This document shows positions 30,461 through 41,292 of a stretch of 64,000 nucleotides of DNA, piece by piece. Made by a program: the position numbers and the translations under genes. Positions within the stretch are counted from its first letter, which is position 1. Each line of letters starts with the position of its first letter. The notes under the pieces are model-generated. The model saw only the letters and a list, made by a program, of their open reading frames with translations. It had not been told where the DNA came from and searched no databases. Source of the DNA: Teratosphaeria epicoccoides (lineage: Eukaryota > Ascomycota > Dothideomycetes > Mycosphaerellales > Teratosphaeriaceae); NCBI GenBank assembly GCA_021401465.1, contig JADDMT010000070.1, positions 1-64,000 of the forward strand, in the 5' to 3' direction.

Positions 30461-31912
30461 GATTGTCGTTGACCGCTGAGCTCGCGTGCTCAGCTAATAT
30501 TGAGATGTAAGAATGGCCTGGCAGCAGGACAATATATGGGAGGAGAGGAGGAGAGAAAAATTTGGGGACGAGGTAAACAGAAGCAGGAACAAGCAAGCAA
30601 AATCAAGGGGAGCGACTTAACCTTCCCGGGTCCTCCCTTCAATCGAGGTACAAGAAAGGCATCTCAAGCCTCTAGCTACGTAGCCTGCGTAGCTCGGTAG
30701 AATCTTGGGCGTTACCATCGGTAGTGGCTCGCGGCTGCGTACAGGTAGCATTCGACTAAGACAAACCCCACGGTCGGGCAAGCCCCGCAGTGCTTTTTGA
30801 AATACAACAATAATGCAGGCGAGGCGTCAATCATCTTGAGAGCCTCAACGAAAAGGCAGATCGCATCTGAGCCAATCAGCGCACCCACATGCTCGCCACG
30901 AGGCTCCCGTATAGCGACAGCAGCGATACCGCAGTACCGTCAAAAGCTCTCCCAAACATAAAAGTGTCCAGTTGTGAAATGCAGGGTCGTAAGGCTAGTA
31001 GATCCCTGAGCTTTGTAGCTCGTGGAGCCAATGTCTTGAAGCCAACCAATCACGGAGCGACGAATCTGACACGAGTTGACTTCACTTTCTGTCGGTGAAT
31101 ATGGATGTGCGAGATCTTGGTATGCCAGATTATGGTCTGCTTTTCGGCGCAAGGTGACGCGAGGTGTGACTCCGGGCATTGCAGCAGACTCATTTGGACG
31201 TTGAAATCAATCGCGATGTATCGACTTTTGGCTTAGTGTTTACGGCAGTGGAATGACAGACCGCCTTAACAGAGGGCGGGTTACTGCTGCACGAATTTGT
31301 CCCCAACAAGTTGAACTGTCCCGCAGATGCCACAGGCAAGGCGCTGTCGCGCGGATCCCGACACTTACCTTTCAGGATTCAATGGCTGTAGCCTGTACGG
31401 CATGCGGCAGCACCGACGCGTCACGCGACACGATCGAAGCATTGGCCTCTTCAAATCTGGCTGTCATGATGCTTGGTACGAAACTGGCTAAGGAGAGCCG
31501 AATGCGTCCAGTGAGAATAGAAGCAATGGCCTGCGAGCTACTCGCGAAGAGGATCTTGGCAGCACGGCTTCCGTCCGCCAAATTGTCGCTTCTGTTGACG
31601 CGATTGATTGAATGACGCGTTCGGTGGAAGCTGCGTGTCTGTGAGCGGCTTGAGCAACATTGTTGGCTGTGAAAGCCACAGCTGAAAAGGGAGAGCAAAG
31701 AGTGCCTTCATGCGGCCAGAGCTGAACGTGTCGAGCACATTGCAGAAACGGCAGGGCAGGTGTTGTGGGCGCCGGTATTTGCAGTTCGGAAGCAATGGAT
31801 GGTCATTGGATGCTTGTCCTGGATTATAGGATATGATGCTCGCTCATGCTCATTCTGAATGCCACCTGATGGTACACGCCGTTCTGCAGAGTGCAATTGA
31901 CTGCTGGCCGCC
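30461..31912. other. Intergenic, no gene supported
   Basis: Upstream region of BTA1 and 3' flank of RER1. ORFs at 31253-31615 (+) and 31372-31698 (-) mirror each other and have no domain. Nothing else seen. Confidence 0.5.
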
Positions 31913-32670
31913 TTATTTCGCGTTGTACTTCGTCTTGCCAAAATCCCACGGCACGTACCTGCTTGCTCCATTAGGATTTCACGATTCAAATGCAACCCAC
32001 ACATAGACTCACCTATACTTGATCATAGCCTGTATCTGCCTCCTCATTGTCAAGAACACTAAGATCAACCAGTACACCACCAAGACCGGCCAGAATACTG
32101 GCAGGTTGAATATCTCGCTCCAACTGCAGGCAAATGCCAACGTAACTGCTCTTGTTGCCGCGTACCAGAATTTGAACTCAGGTAATCTGCGCACAAACGG
32201 CTTAAACTCCTGGTCATTCTTTGTTGGTAAAGACGAGTCCTGGCCGGAAGGTACTCCGTCCTCCATATCCGTATCTTGCTCGAGCGAAGGGTCGAATTTC
32301 GGTGAGATGAAGGCGAGGAAGAGATTGAGGAGGTAAATGCCGAGAGAATACGCGACTGCTCTGCATCAGCTTAGGAACCCTGGCCTGCGCGGAGGCTTTC
32401 CATATACCAATATACCATCCCTGAGCAAAGACTATCCGCAGCGCGAAAAGCACGAAAAGTGCACCAGTCCCAGCCCATCTGTAGGTGACGAATGGCGTCG
32501 ATTTGTCCAGATAGCTTTGGTATAGCTGCACAAACATGTCAGCAACAGTTCCACTATGGGCTTCGCGAGCAATGACTTTGCGACAAATTCTGACGGCCAC
32601 GTACTCTCTGGAATCGTGTTGTTTGCGCTGACACCGCTGCGAAAGGCGTGTCTGGTTCTGGTGCGTCCAT
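31913..32670 (-). CDS. RER1: Golgi-to-ER retrieval receptor Rer1
   Basis: Four exons: 32670-32605, 32525-32408, 32355-32013 and 31958-31913, for 190 residues, the normal length. All three introns (79, 52 and 54 nt) have clean GT..AG ends. The joints give TRFQRLYQSYLDKST, FAQGWYIVAYSLGIYLLN and MIKYRYVPWDFGKTKYNAK. The protein has four membrane segments (GTGALFVLFALRIVFAQGWYI; SLGIYLLNLFLAF; AATRAVTLAFACSWSEIF; VFWPVLVVYWLILVFLTM) and the diagnostic FKPFVRRLPEFKFW and TMRRQIQAMIKY. Rer1 sits in the early Golgi and returns escaped ER membrane proteins and unassembled subunits in COPI vesicles. The first exon codes only 22 residues. Head-to-head with enoyl-CoA hydratase. Confidence 0.96.
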
Positions 32671-32950
32671 GATTGCGGTGTCGCAAGCAGCTCGGTTCCG
32701 TAAATAGATGAGATGTCGACGTGATGCGGGTGTAAGGAGGTAAAGTGAGAGGTTTGGTCTTCAACCAACGTGTCGATATGCGCCGCCCAACACATAACGG
32801 ATGTACCCGTGGAGGGAAGACGCCGCGTGGGCGTGGGAGTCTAGCAGAGACAAAAGCCGAGGCTAAATTAGAGCTTCCAGATACTTGTGAAGATGGTCAG
32901 GTAGGACACCTTCCACCCGTAGCAGTGCGAAAGAGGCGATTCTCTACAAG
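32671..32950. promoter_or_regulatory. Shared divergent promoter, RER1 / enoyl-CoA hydratase
   Basis: 280 bp between divergent start codons. No TATA box is evident. Confidence 0.5.
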
Positions 32951-33869
32951 ATGTTGGCACGCCGAGTGAGGCCATGTGCCGTCCAATTCGGAAGGTTCAT
33001 GACTCCACTGAGGGCATGCTATTCCACAGGAAATGGCTACGAGTGCATCAAAGTTTCCACACCTAGGACAGGTGTAGGACTCAGTAAGACAGATAAGACA
33101 TGTTTTCTCCCTAACTCAATAGGCTGATATCTGGGAAGTCGAGCTCCATCGCCCAAAGGCTCTCAATGCCCTCTTCACGCCCCTCATTCACGAGCTCAAT
33201 GACTGCCTCCTGACGTTCGACAAGGACCAGTCAATAGGAGCCATAGTCCTGACTGGCTCCCACAAGGCATTCGCCGCTGGTGCAGATATCAAAGAGATGA
33301 GCACCAAGAGCTTCGCAGAGGCGTACGGCGATGACTTTATCGAGGTGTGGTCTGAGCTGCCCAACAGTATCAAGAAGCCGGTAATATCTGCTGTGAACGG
33401 CCATGCTCTGGGCGGTGGCTGCGAGTTGGCAATGATGGCCGACATCCTGTACGCGAGTCAGAAAGCGAATTTCGGCCAGCCAGAAATCAAGCTTGGAATA
33501 ATTCCTGGCGCAGGCGGCTCGCAACGCTTGACAAGAGCCATCGGGAAGAGCAGAGCTATGGAGCTGATCCTCACTGGCAAAAATTTCAGCGGACAGGATG
33601 CTTATGACTGGGGCTTGGCGGCCAGGGTCTTTTCAACGCCAGAGGAGTGCGTAGATGGGGCGCTGGCTACTGCGGAGGCAATTGCAAGCTACAGTAAGAT
33701 AGCGGTCAAGGCTGCCAAAGAGGTGGTGAACAAGAGCCAGGATCTCGGTGTCAGGGAAGGCGTTGAATATGAGCGCAGGCTGTTTCACGGGCTGTTCGGC
33801 AGTGAGGATCAGAAGATCGGCATGAATGCCTTTGCGAAGAAGGAGAAGGCAGAGTGGAAACATAGATAG
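32951..33869 (+). CDS. Enoyl-CoA hydratase, mitochondrial (ECHS1-like)
   Basis: Two exons: 32951-33083 and 33139-33869, for 287 residues. The 55-nt intron (GTAAGA..GGGAAG, with a CTAAC branch candidate) splits an Ile codon and restores TGVGLIELHRPKALNAL. Crotonase fold: it adds water to trans-2-enoyl-CoA in beta-oxidation and branched-chain amino acid breakdown. The oxyanion-hole blocks are KAFAAGADIKEM and NGHALGGGCELAMM, and the two catalytic glutamates are E140 (GGCEL) and E160 (GQPEIKLGIIPGAGGSQRL). The first 25 residues are Arg-rich without acidic residues (MLARRVRPCAVQFGRFMTPL), a mitochondrial presequence. The alternative start at 33297 would delete half the fold. Confidence 0.95.
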
Positions 33870-34650
33870 GCTTCAACGCCTCAGAACTTGATTATGCTGT
33901 GTTATTGTACAATTCGTGGACCTCATTGGAAGCTGGCTCTTCTTATTTGCTACCCAGGTTCAGATGGTCTGCGCTCCCACCTGACATGTTGGCGACCTGG
34001 TCCTTGGCGCTGACGGATGTGCCTGGAGTCGTTGTTTCTGCAACTTATGGTCAACCAATCGTCACATCCTGCGCCAGCAGTATAGCTCACTGCCGGTGTT
34101 GGACATTTCGCCGAGATCAGTGGATGCCTGATCTGCTTTCTTTTGGCTTCCAGTCTTGGGCTGCATGGCATTACCCAGAGTATCTCCGACGGCGCCGCTG
34201 ATCTCTTGAAGGCCACCTGGAACTTGACGATTAGGACTCTACTTTCCACGCAACTGGGAAAAAAGAGAGGGATGTCTGAGTCGTCTGACGCACCTCCCGA
34301 ACCCTTGAGCGCATCTCTCATCTGTGAAGTCATGGTGGTCACTTAATCAATTGTTAATTTTTGAGGAAACACCACTTGAGTTCGCGGAAGCAACTTTCGA
34401 TCGAGTGATATGCGTGGCGACCAGAAACCATAAACTGATTTTTGGCATCAAGTACATTGGCACGAATATATACCTGCTGAGCCGCATGTTACGCGTGTGA
34501 CGTAGCCATCCGACCAGGATGTTGACCTGTACAGGATTCGTCTTGCACCAACATCTCCTCTCCACTTCAGCCTAGCAGACACCACCTCGACGACCATTAT
34601 CATGATCGAAACGATACCAGCGCCGCCTGCCCAAGTATCGCGAAACGCCC
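33870..34650. other. Intergenic, no gene seen
   Basis: 3' flank of the enoyl-CoA hydratase gene and of the 2EXR-like pseudogene. Only short uninformative ORFs. Confidence 0.5.
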
Positions 34651-35106
34651 CTACTGGGACTCTGTTGCCGCAAAGGTGACCATGTGCCGCCCGTGCTCAA
34701 TCGCCTCGACGCGCGCGCCAAGTGTGGCCAAGTCGTCTCGGGCAGCGCGATCGTTCTCCATGCATTTACCTCGCTCCTCCTATATCAGATACATACCGTA
34801 GATTTCGAGGCTCAGATGGCGACGATGCTCATGGCTGAGAGCTTTCAGCCGGCGCATCAGCTCGAGATCGTCCACTGTACCCTCGTGGCGACAACAGCGT
34901 GCCTCAAAAGAGATGCGCATGTGCTACAGCTGGAGTGCCTTCGCACAGACTTCACGACAAGCTTGCGTAATGGCAGAGCGGACGGGACGCTGCTCGTCCG
35001 TATTGCAGCAGCTGGAAATTTGGATCTTGTCTGTGCTCGTCACGGCGACCTCGTAGATGCGCAGTCGCAGCTCTGGAGGTAGATATATGAACCGGAAAAC
35101 GCTCAT
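34651..35106 (-). pseudogene. 2EXR/F-box-like gene with one internal TAG
   Basis: From the ATG at 35106 the frame starts MSVFRFIYLPPELRLRIYEV, the hallmark of fungal 2EXR/F-box-like proteins, and continues with ITQACREVCAKALQL. A TAG at 34926-34924 interrupts it. The same frame then stays open (RISFEARCCRHEGTVDD ... HRRHLSLEIYG), reaches a good donor GTATGT at 34796 and, after a 60-nt intron (34737-34796), resumes as DDLATLGARVEAIEHGRHMV to a TAG at 34651. So there are two exons, about 131 residues, and one premature stop where the family usually has an aromatic residue (Phe/Tyr). It could be a young pseudogene, a sequence error, or an edited or read-through stop. Confidence 0.5.
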
Positions 35107-36156
35107 GTTGGATTCCTGCTCACCGTCAGCAAGCAAGTATATGCCCAGACATTTCTCTGCACTTACTATTGCCATTTTAGTTGCCTGGTCCTTGCCCACG
35201 CGCGAATGCTCAGCCTCAGCGAAGTAGGCAGTTTGGCTGACTTGCGAGAGTATCAGTTCAGCATGATCGAGAATACTCTGATCAGGGAACGGCAAGAATG
35301 ACCCGGCGAGTCCCGCGAGGCTCGAACTCGTCATGGACAGATTGCAAGGGCCCAACCAAAGCCGATTGCTTCACAGGCGAGCCATCTCGCGGAGCTCTTT
35401 CTAACAGATTTCGTTATCCAAGGTAGGGCTATCAGACCATACTTTCTGCGTCTACCCAGTCGCACAGTAGTCAAATAATTCGCGAGGACTTGGGATCAAC
35501 AACGTCGCCCATTAAGAGGAAGAAAGCGGAAGTGCGAGGTTGACACCTTCAGTGAGAGGGCATGATGGATGAGGCTGCTCAAAGATGCGTATCAAGATGC
35601 CGGCGGATGTTTGTGAGGCATTATGACAGACGTTGAGTAACTATTGAACGGCTTGACTGGTCGCTGACCAAGCATAGTCGTGTAAGCGCAGTGGCACAGA
35701 TCCCAACATCACAGGTGATCTGCTCCATATCGACCATCGGCTTTGACCGGGATCGCTGCAAGCCTCCCGGGTATCAAGTTCATTCGCCTACGCTGGTATC
35801 CAACGTCAGGGTGCGTTCGACTCGACTGCCGCTACCATCAGCTTTCCCTCAATTGTTCCGTGTATGTATCAGCGGCCATTCGAGGCAGGGCAACATCCTC
35901 TCTGGAGTCTCATCGTACACCGCGAGTGTCAGAGAATACCGACCCTAGGTAGTGACTTCATGTTCAACTCTTGCACTGGACGGGCTTGTGTCACAGTGTG
36001 ACACATGCATTGTCTTCTTGTCCTCTTGGAACTTACCGGAATCTGAACTGGTGGCAGTAGCTGGAAGCGGAGAGCGAGGAGAAAGAATCTAGGCCATCTA
36101 CCAACATTGGTGGTCCTGACTCTGTCACTTTCCAGGCTGGGTTCTGTCGTCTTATT

Positions 36157-36192
36157 AAAGGGCACTCCTCTGTCGCGAAAGGGCACTCCTCT
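36157..36192 (+). repeat. 15-bp direct repeat, two copies
   Basis: AAAGGGCACTCCTCT occurs at 36157-36171 and again at 36178-36192, a 21-bp period. No function inferred. Confidence 0.8.
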
Positions 36193-37801
36193 CCTCCGAC
36201 CTAAATTTTGGCACTGACAACGCGGGTTGCCCCAGCTCCACCGCCACTGTCATCAGCCCTCCTCTGCTTCCACATGTTTGAACCAGTTTACGTGGTCACT
36301 TGCATCCAACCTCACGGCTTCGTGTTAGCTATACTGATTAGCTGCAGTGGGCCACAAATTCGAGCGATGGTTCTTACGTGTTGTTTGTGAAGACCGACCC
36401 TCTGGCAATTTGGAACGCCCGGCGGCACGCACAGCTTGCAGCCTTTCCCATCGCAGCAGTTGTAGCCCTATGGCTAAGGATGGACGTCGACTGTCAATGC
36501 CGTGCAGGCCAGCACGATGTGACTCTCACTGCTTGTGCTTATACTCAGCTGCTGTTGCTGGTGAGATCTGAGTCGAGTGCTGGCGAAGAACGTGGCCGAG
36601 ACAGTGAGTAGCAGCAAAGCCATGGATCGTATAGTAACCGAAGGTTGACACCCACAATCACATGCTATGCTCCAGACATAGCCCCGAAACCTGCAATACA
36701 GATCTCGTATACAGAGAGGACTTGGCGTGTCAAACGGTGGTCGAGACAGGAAATGTAGAGGTGACGGCGTATCTGATTCCAGTGCTGTAGAGGACTCTAT
36801 GCAATTTGCAGGGTCAGACAGTTAGAAGGTCGTAGACCATCGACCCATGGCCCATGGTCCTGGACCAGGAATACAGATATGGTACTCTAGCTACGGCGTC
36901 TCAGCAGGCCAGAACGCGAAAGGATTGTGCCAAGATCTTAGTCTTTCGAATGATAAAGATGGCTCGACACTGGGTCCTCCGCCCTGTGTGCCCATGGTAT
37001 CTCCACGCCGATCTTGACGAATTGTGCTGTGCCAGGCGTCGTCATTATCATTTGTGCCGCTGGGCACATCGCGCGCCTCTATTCGTATTGCTATGACCAG
37101 CTCGTCACATCCTATTTTCAGACAGGATTATTGAATTCTATTACGAACGAAGTTGTACGAGCCTGCGAGGCATTATGGCTTGGGGCACTAAGCAGAGGTT
37201 CCGAGTGAGGTTTCGTGGTCCAGCCACAAGATGACTACATCCCTGTCGTGTTTGTTTTGACTTTGCTTAGCCTCAAACGTGAAATATCCCGTCTGGTCGG
37301 CTTACGAAAGACTTAGGAAGTTGGGAGAAGGAAAAAGGACTCGGATGTCGAAATACGATTAATCGACGTTCAGGGGTACCCTCATTTCCAACTACATTGC
37401 TAAGGCTGAATGTTTCTATCGCTCTTGTGAGACACCAGAGGTCTAGATCGACGTTCGTGAATTTTTTGTGTCATTGCTCGTCTTGAAAAGGCCAGAACAA
37501 CATCGCTGGCTCCTTGTATGTCGCCAAGTCCAATCAGGTGCGACACACCGGCGCCGATTATATCTGAGGTCTGTTTACAGTCAGTCGTTTGCACACTGCT
37601 TCGTAAAGAGGTTGAGGACACCTTAAGGTCTAGACCGCGTCCTCGATGGGCCCTGCTCACCACGCCATATGCTCTATGAGAACGTCAAGACAAGGTCTAG
37701 AAGCGCGAGTGGAACGTTGCTCTGCACAACTTGCTCTTGACGCATTCACAGTGCTGCATCTGTACCGAAGCAACCCGTGACAACGTGACTTGAAAGGTGA
37801 G

Positions 37802-37809
37802 TATAAATA
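37802..37809 (+). promoter_or_regulatory. TATA box upstream of CmcJ/AsaB-type gene
   Basis: TATAAATA lies 134 bp before the start codon at 37943, a plausible distance for a core promoter with a 5' UTR of about 80-100 nt. It is one of the few clear TATA boxes in the window, which fits a regulated accessory gene. Confidence 0.5.
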
Positions 37810-37942
37810 TCAGTCCACGCCTGCGTGATACAAATCCCCCATATACCAGGCATCGTGCTGTCAGTGTTGTCTAGGAACAAACATAGCCAAGTGCCGTACG
37901 CCTCTCAAGCTTCTATTCACCCGTGCAGGTAGGATAGGCACC

Positions 37943-38866
37943 ATGATTGGACCGGCATTGACGAGGGATGTCGACACTGAGCTGCTTTACTGGTCCAAAC
38001 CAGTCCCAGGCAACGCCATTACGTGCGACTTCACCGGACCCAGAGCTGCGGAGTTAATGAAGGAACACACTAAAGCCAACAAGCCATTCCCCGTCAAAAT
38101 CCACGACATTCGCAGCCGCGCGGATGAATATACCTTGTTCGAAAATGGCTTCCAGTATGTGCACCACGAGGTGCCTGAGCTGAGCAATGCAACGACCGAG
38201 GAGGAAATTGAGAGAGTCCTGGTGCCAGCTACGGAGCAATTGGTCAGAAAGATGTGAGTGCACTCCGTCTAGACATCACCGTGTCCGGCGCTAATGTGTG
38301 CATTCAGGACAGGAGCCACCAAAATCTTGATTTACTGCACGCGCATCCGCAGCAAAGCCACCGACGCCAAAACGCTCCACAGCAACCAAAGCCCTGCATT
38401 TGAGACGCACTCCGACCTTATCGTGCCAGGCGCGCTCCAAACGCTGGGCGAGTTCGTCCCCGACAAGGAAGAAAGGGACGACTTGCTCGCCAACTATCGC
38501 TTCATCGCAATCAACGTCTGGCGTCCACTGCAGACAATCACGCGCGATCCGTTCGCGGTCTTGGACTGGAAGTCCTGCAGCTTCAAGCGTGACTGGATCT
38601 CCCGGAAGCTCATTCTGCAGAAGCCTGGCATGAAGTGGTGGACTTATATGGGGTTGATCCGGCACCATGATGAACACAGATGGTTTTACCTGAGTCATCA
38701 GACGCCGTCGGAGCCAGTGGTGTTCTCACAGACTGATACGGACACTGATGCGGTCGAGGCGGGAGGGAGGTGCGTCGCTCACAGTGCGTTTGTGGATCCG
38801 GAGTATGCCAACGCCCCTCCAAGGGCGAGCATTGAGATCAAATTGTTTTCTTTCGTGCCCAAATGA
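37943..38866 (+). CDS. CmcJ/AsaB-type hydroxylase/desaturase
   Basis: Two exons: 37943-38253 and 38308-38866, for 289 residues. The 54-nt intron (GTGAGT..ATTCAG) splits a Met codon and joins LVRKM to TGATKILIYCTRIRS. The sequence fits the fungal family annotated as CmcJ-like methyltransferase or hydroxylase/desaturase AsaB/GA4 desaturase. The pattern is an N-terminal YW...PG block, IHDIR near residue 55, an HSD block in the middle (FETHSDLIVPGA), NVWRPL after it, and a C-terminal SF/E-x-R-like block (APPRASIEIKLFSF). Members act in secondary metabolism, oxidising or desaturating small molecules, and related enzymes use Fe(II) and 2-oxoglutarate. No other secondary-metabolism gene is adjacent, so the substrate is unknown. 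Confidence 0.85.
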
Positions 38867-39198
38867 TTAGCTGGGCTATAACTCTAGCGCTCCCTCAGCG
38901 TCAGTGCCGTAACCCTAGTGAGTCGCTACTTGCATGGACTCGCGTGCAAAGTCTCCTTTCAAAGAGAAAAAAACCAACAGGAGCAAGTCGTATCTTGTCA
39001 GCAGAGCTTGTGACGCAAGGGTGATGGCATGCTGCCTACTTAGAGCACCTGACAGCACACATAGAATACACAAATTCATTCCTTTGGCTTCCGAGCTCCC
39101 ACGCTAGAAACAGAACGCCTGATAATGTGTGGCCCAGTGCTGCCATCAGAGAATCAACCAGGCATCCGCAATGGAACTTAAACTTACATCCAGATCCA
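38867..39198. other. Convergent intergenic region
   Basis: 332 bp between the 3' ends of the CmcJ/AsaB-type gene (+) and VMA16 (-). Nothing else seen. Confidence 0.6.
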
Positions 39199-40044
39199 CT
39201 ATTGGAAGCCACCCGCCTGTCCGCTGAGCAGCAGGCCGATGATAAGACCAAAGAGTCCAAGGACGGAAGAGAAGATTTCGATGACCAAGATCTTCACGAA
39301 GCTACGCCATCGGAATTAGCAAGCGCTCCGCCAGGACTACACCAGGCAAGCTCATATACTCACAGGCTAGGGTCCGCCGCATCTGCCAGCGCAGCACTGC
39401 TCCCGTTGATTCCGACGCTAACACCACAAACTAGATTGCACATGCCCACCAAAACACCGCTCCAGAACAGGGCGTACCCAGTGAAGTAGTTGTTTCCGCT
39501 GATGATCGCATCAGAAGATACAGCAGAAAGCTGAGAAGAGAATACGATGGACATAATGACGCCGTAGATGGCGACAACTTCGCAGAAGATGATAGAGATC
39601 AAGTTCTTGGTTCGAATGCGAGGTGCTTTGACACCGCCGCCGAGGATGGAAGTGCCAGTAATAAAGATGCCCCTGCAAAACGTTCAATTGCTGCTTGCTT
39701 GCTGTCATTGCCATGCTTTCGAGTCGTACCATGCTGCTCCCACGACTGAGAGTGATATGCAAAGGCCGATGCCTAGTGATGCCCAAGCGTATGGGGAGAT
39801 GGATCCGAGGAAGTCGCCGACCTGATATAAGTAATACCATCAGCTTCCACCACATCCACTGCCTCATTCTCTTGCTAAGGTGTGGACCATACATTGAATG
39901 CCTCTCCTTCGCCCTGGAAGAGCATATCTGTCCGCCGCCGTTAGCCTGATCGCCTCATTTTCACATGCTCTTGAAAGCCATACATAGCCCAATGGCCGTG
40001 AGAGCAGTGCCAGCGCCGTAGCTGCCATACACGAGACCGCCCAT
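39199..40044 (-). CDS. VMA16: V-ATPase proteolipid subunit c''
   Basis: Five exons: 40044-39984, 39927-39893, 39821-39730, 39672-39364 and 39301-39199, together exactly 199 codons plus stop. The four introns are 56, 71, 57 and 62 nt. Joints restore AIGLYMLFQGEGEAFNVGDF, GAAWGIFITGTS and DPSLFVKILVIEIF. This is the ring proteolipid of the V0 sector that moves protons into vacuoles and endosomes. There are five hydrophobic segments; E94 in IIFCEVVAIYG is the essential proton carrier, and YFTGYALFWSGVLVGMCNL is family-typical. A second exon of only 35 nt makes this gene easy to mis-annotate. Head-to-head with TOA2. Confidence 0.96.
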
Positions 40045-40263
40045 GATGTTTAAATGGAGACGAAAGAGTGAAATACCCAGCGACCGTCACGGTGATGTCT
40101 GTCGCGAGCTTGATCACGGATAGACCCGTGCCGCACCTGACTCAGCCATTTGCCCGCATGCTAGGTACACATACCTGACGCTCTTTCACCAACCCGCTTA
40201 CTTACACTGACTAACAGATCTGCCGCATCCACCAGGCACATCGTCGTCTCCGTCACTGAGGAC
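40045..40263. promoter_or_regulatory. Shared divergent promoter, VMA16 / TOA2
   Basis: 219 bp between divergent start codons. It contains TGACTCA at 40138-40144, the consensus for Gcn4/AP-1-type bZIP factors (CpcA in filamentous fungi). The site match is exact, but function is only inferred. Confidence 0.45.
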
Positions 40264-40771
40264 ATGGCGACTCAGAAGAAGGACGATGGAGAGCCATACG
40301 AGCTGTACAGAGGCACATCGTATGGCCCACTTCTGCTGCCTGTCGAACGGCATGGTCCCGCTCCTTGCTAATGCCACGATCCATAGCATCGGTCTCGCGC
40401 TCGCGGACACTCTCGATGATCTGATCAGCAGCCGCCGTATCGAGCCTCAATTAGCGATGAAAATCATGCAGCATTTCGACAAGGAAATTGCAAGAGTGCT
40501 GGGTGACAAAGTTAAGTCCAGGCTGCAGTTCAAGGTATGCGAGATCGTGCCCTCAGGCTGGCAGTCATTCACAGTAGAGTATCATGGCTAACGCGGAAAC
40601 CAATAGGGCCACCTCGACACATACCGCTTCTGCGATGAAGTCTGGACCTTCATTATCAAGGACGTCAAGTTTAAGCTTGAGGGCCAGAATCAGGTGGAGG
40701 CCGAGAGAGTCAAGATTGTGGCGTGTCAGAGCAAGGACAAGGCGGCGGAGGCGACTGGTGGCAGGAACTAG
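40264..40771 (+). CDS. TOA2: Transcription factor IIA gamma subunit
   Basis: Three exons: 40264-40319, 40387-40534 and 40607-40771, for 122 residues. The introns (67 and 72 nt) have GCTAAT and GCTAAC branch candidates. The joints restore YELYRGTSIGLALADTLDDL and RLQFKGHLDTYRFCDEVWTF. The N-terminal four-helix part (IEPQLAMKIMQHFDKEIARVL) and the C-terminal beta-barrel part (CDEVWTFIIKDVKFKL) are typical. TFIIA stabilises TBP on the promoter; the TBP gene is also in this window, at 63.1-64 kb. Length equals the family norm. Confidence 0.96.
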
Positions 40772-41292
40772 AGGTCCTGAGACCGGAAGCTGCATTGCGA
40801 GGCTGTCACAGGCAGTGAATAGTCTGTAAAGAAGTGGCAAAAACACGGGCGGGCATAGCGACGGCGTTGAGAGACTGGTTATAGGCATGAGGCGTGATGA
40901 TTTGTGATACCCAACAACGGTAGCGGAAAGAAAAGCGGCCTGGAAGGCAGGCTTCCAGACGACACGATGCACAGATGATATGGCGATCAGCGGGCTCTGC
41001 ACTTGACGACAGTAGCGGCTTGCAGGCTTTCCCGCCAAGACTATTGTACTTATAGATAGAGCAGCCTGTGTTCAAGCAATGTTTCTTGACGGCAAGTCGT
41101 GGAGCAAAGACGTATATGCATGCCAACCCGAAAGCTGAGCAGGATGCAAATCTCGAGAGAACCTTAAGTGAGATGTTCTGGATGATCCTCTGCGAAAGGC
41201 ATTAATATTCATCCAACACGCCTTCCGAACGCGCCAGGACCCTGAACCTCAATCCATCTTCACCCCCAATTCTGACCCTTCCCTGTACCGTC
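40772..41292. other. Intergenic, no gene seen
   Basis: 3' flank of TOA2 and promoter of the TMEM42-like gene. A minus-strand ORF (40565-41038) overlaps TOA2 and is a shadow. Confidence 0.55.

Larger units (their letters stand above)
35107..37942. other. 2.8-kb gene-poor stretch
   Basis: No protein family recognised on either strand; ORFs are under 90 codons. It holds a 15-bp direct repeat (36157-36192) and, at its right end, the promoter of the CmcJ/AsaB-type gene. Confidence 0.5.

Noticed and set aside
31253..31698. Opposed ORFs of 120 and 108 codons
   Set aside because: They mirror each other and carry no recognisable feature.
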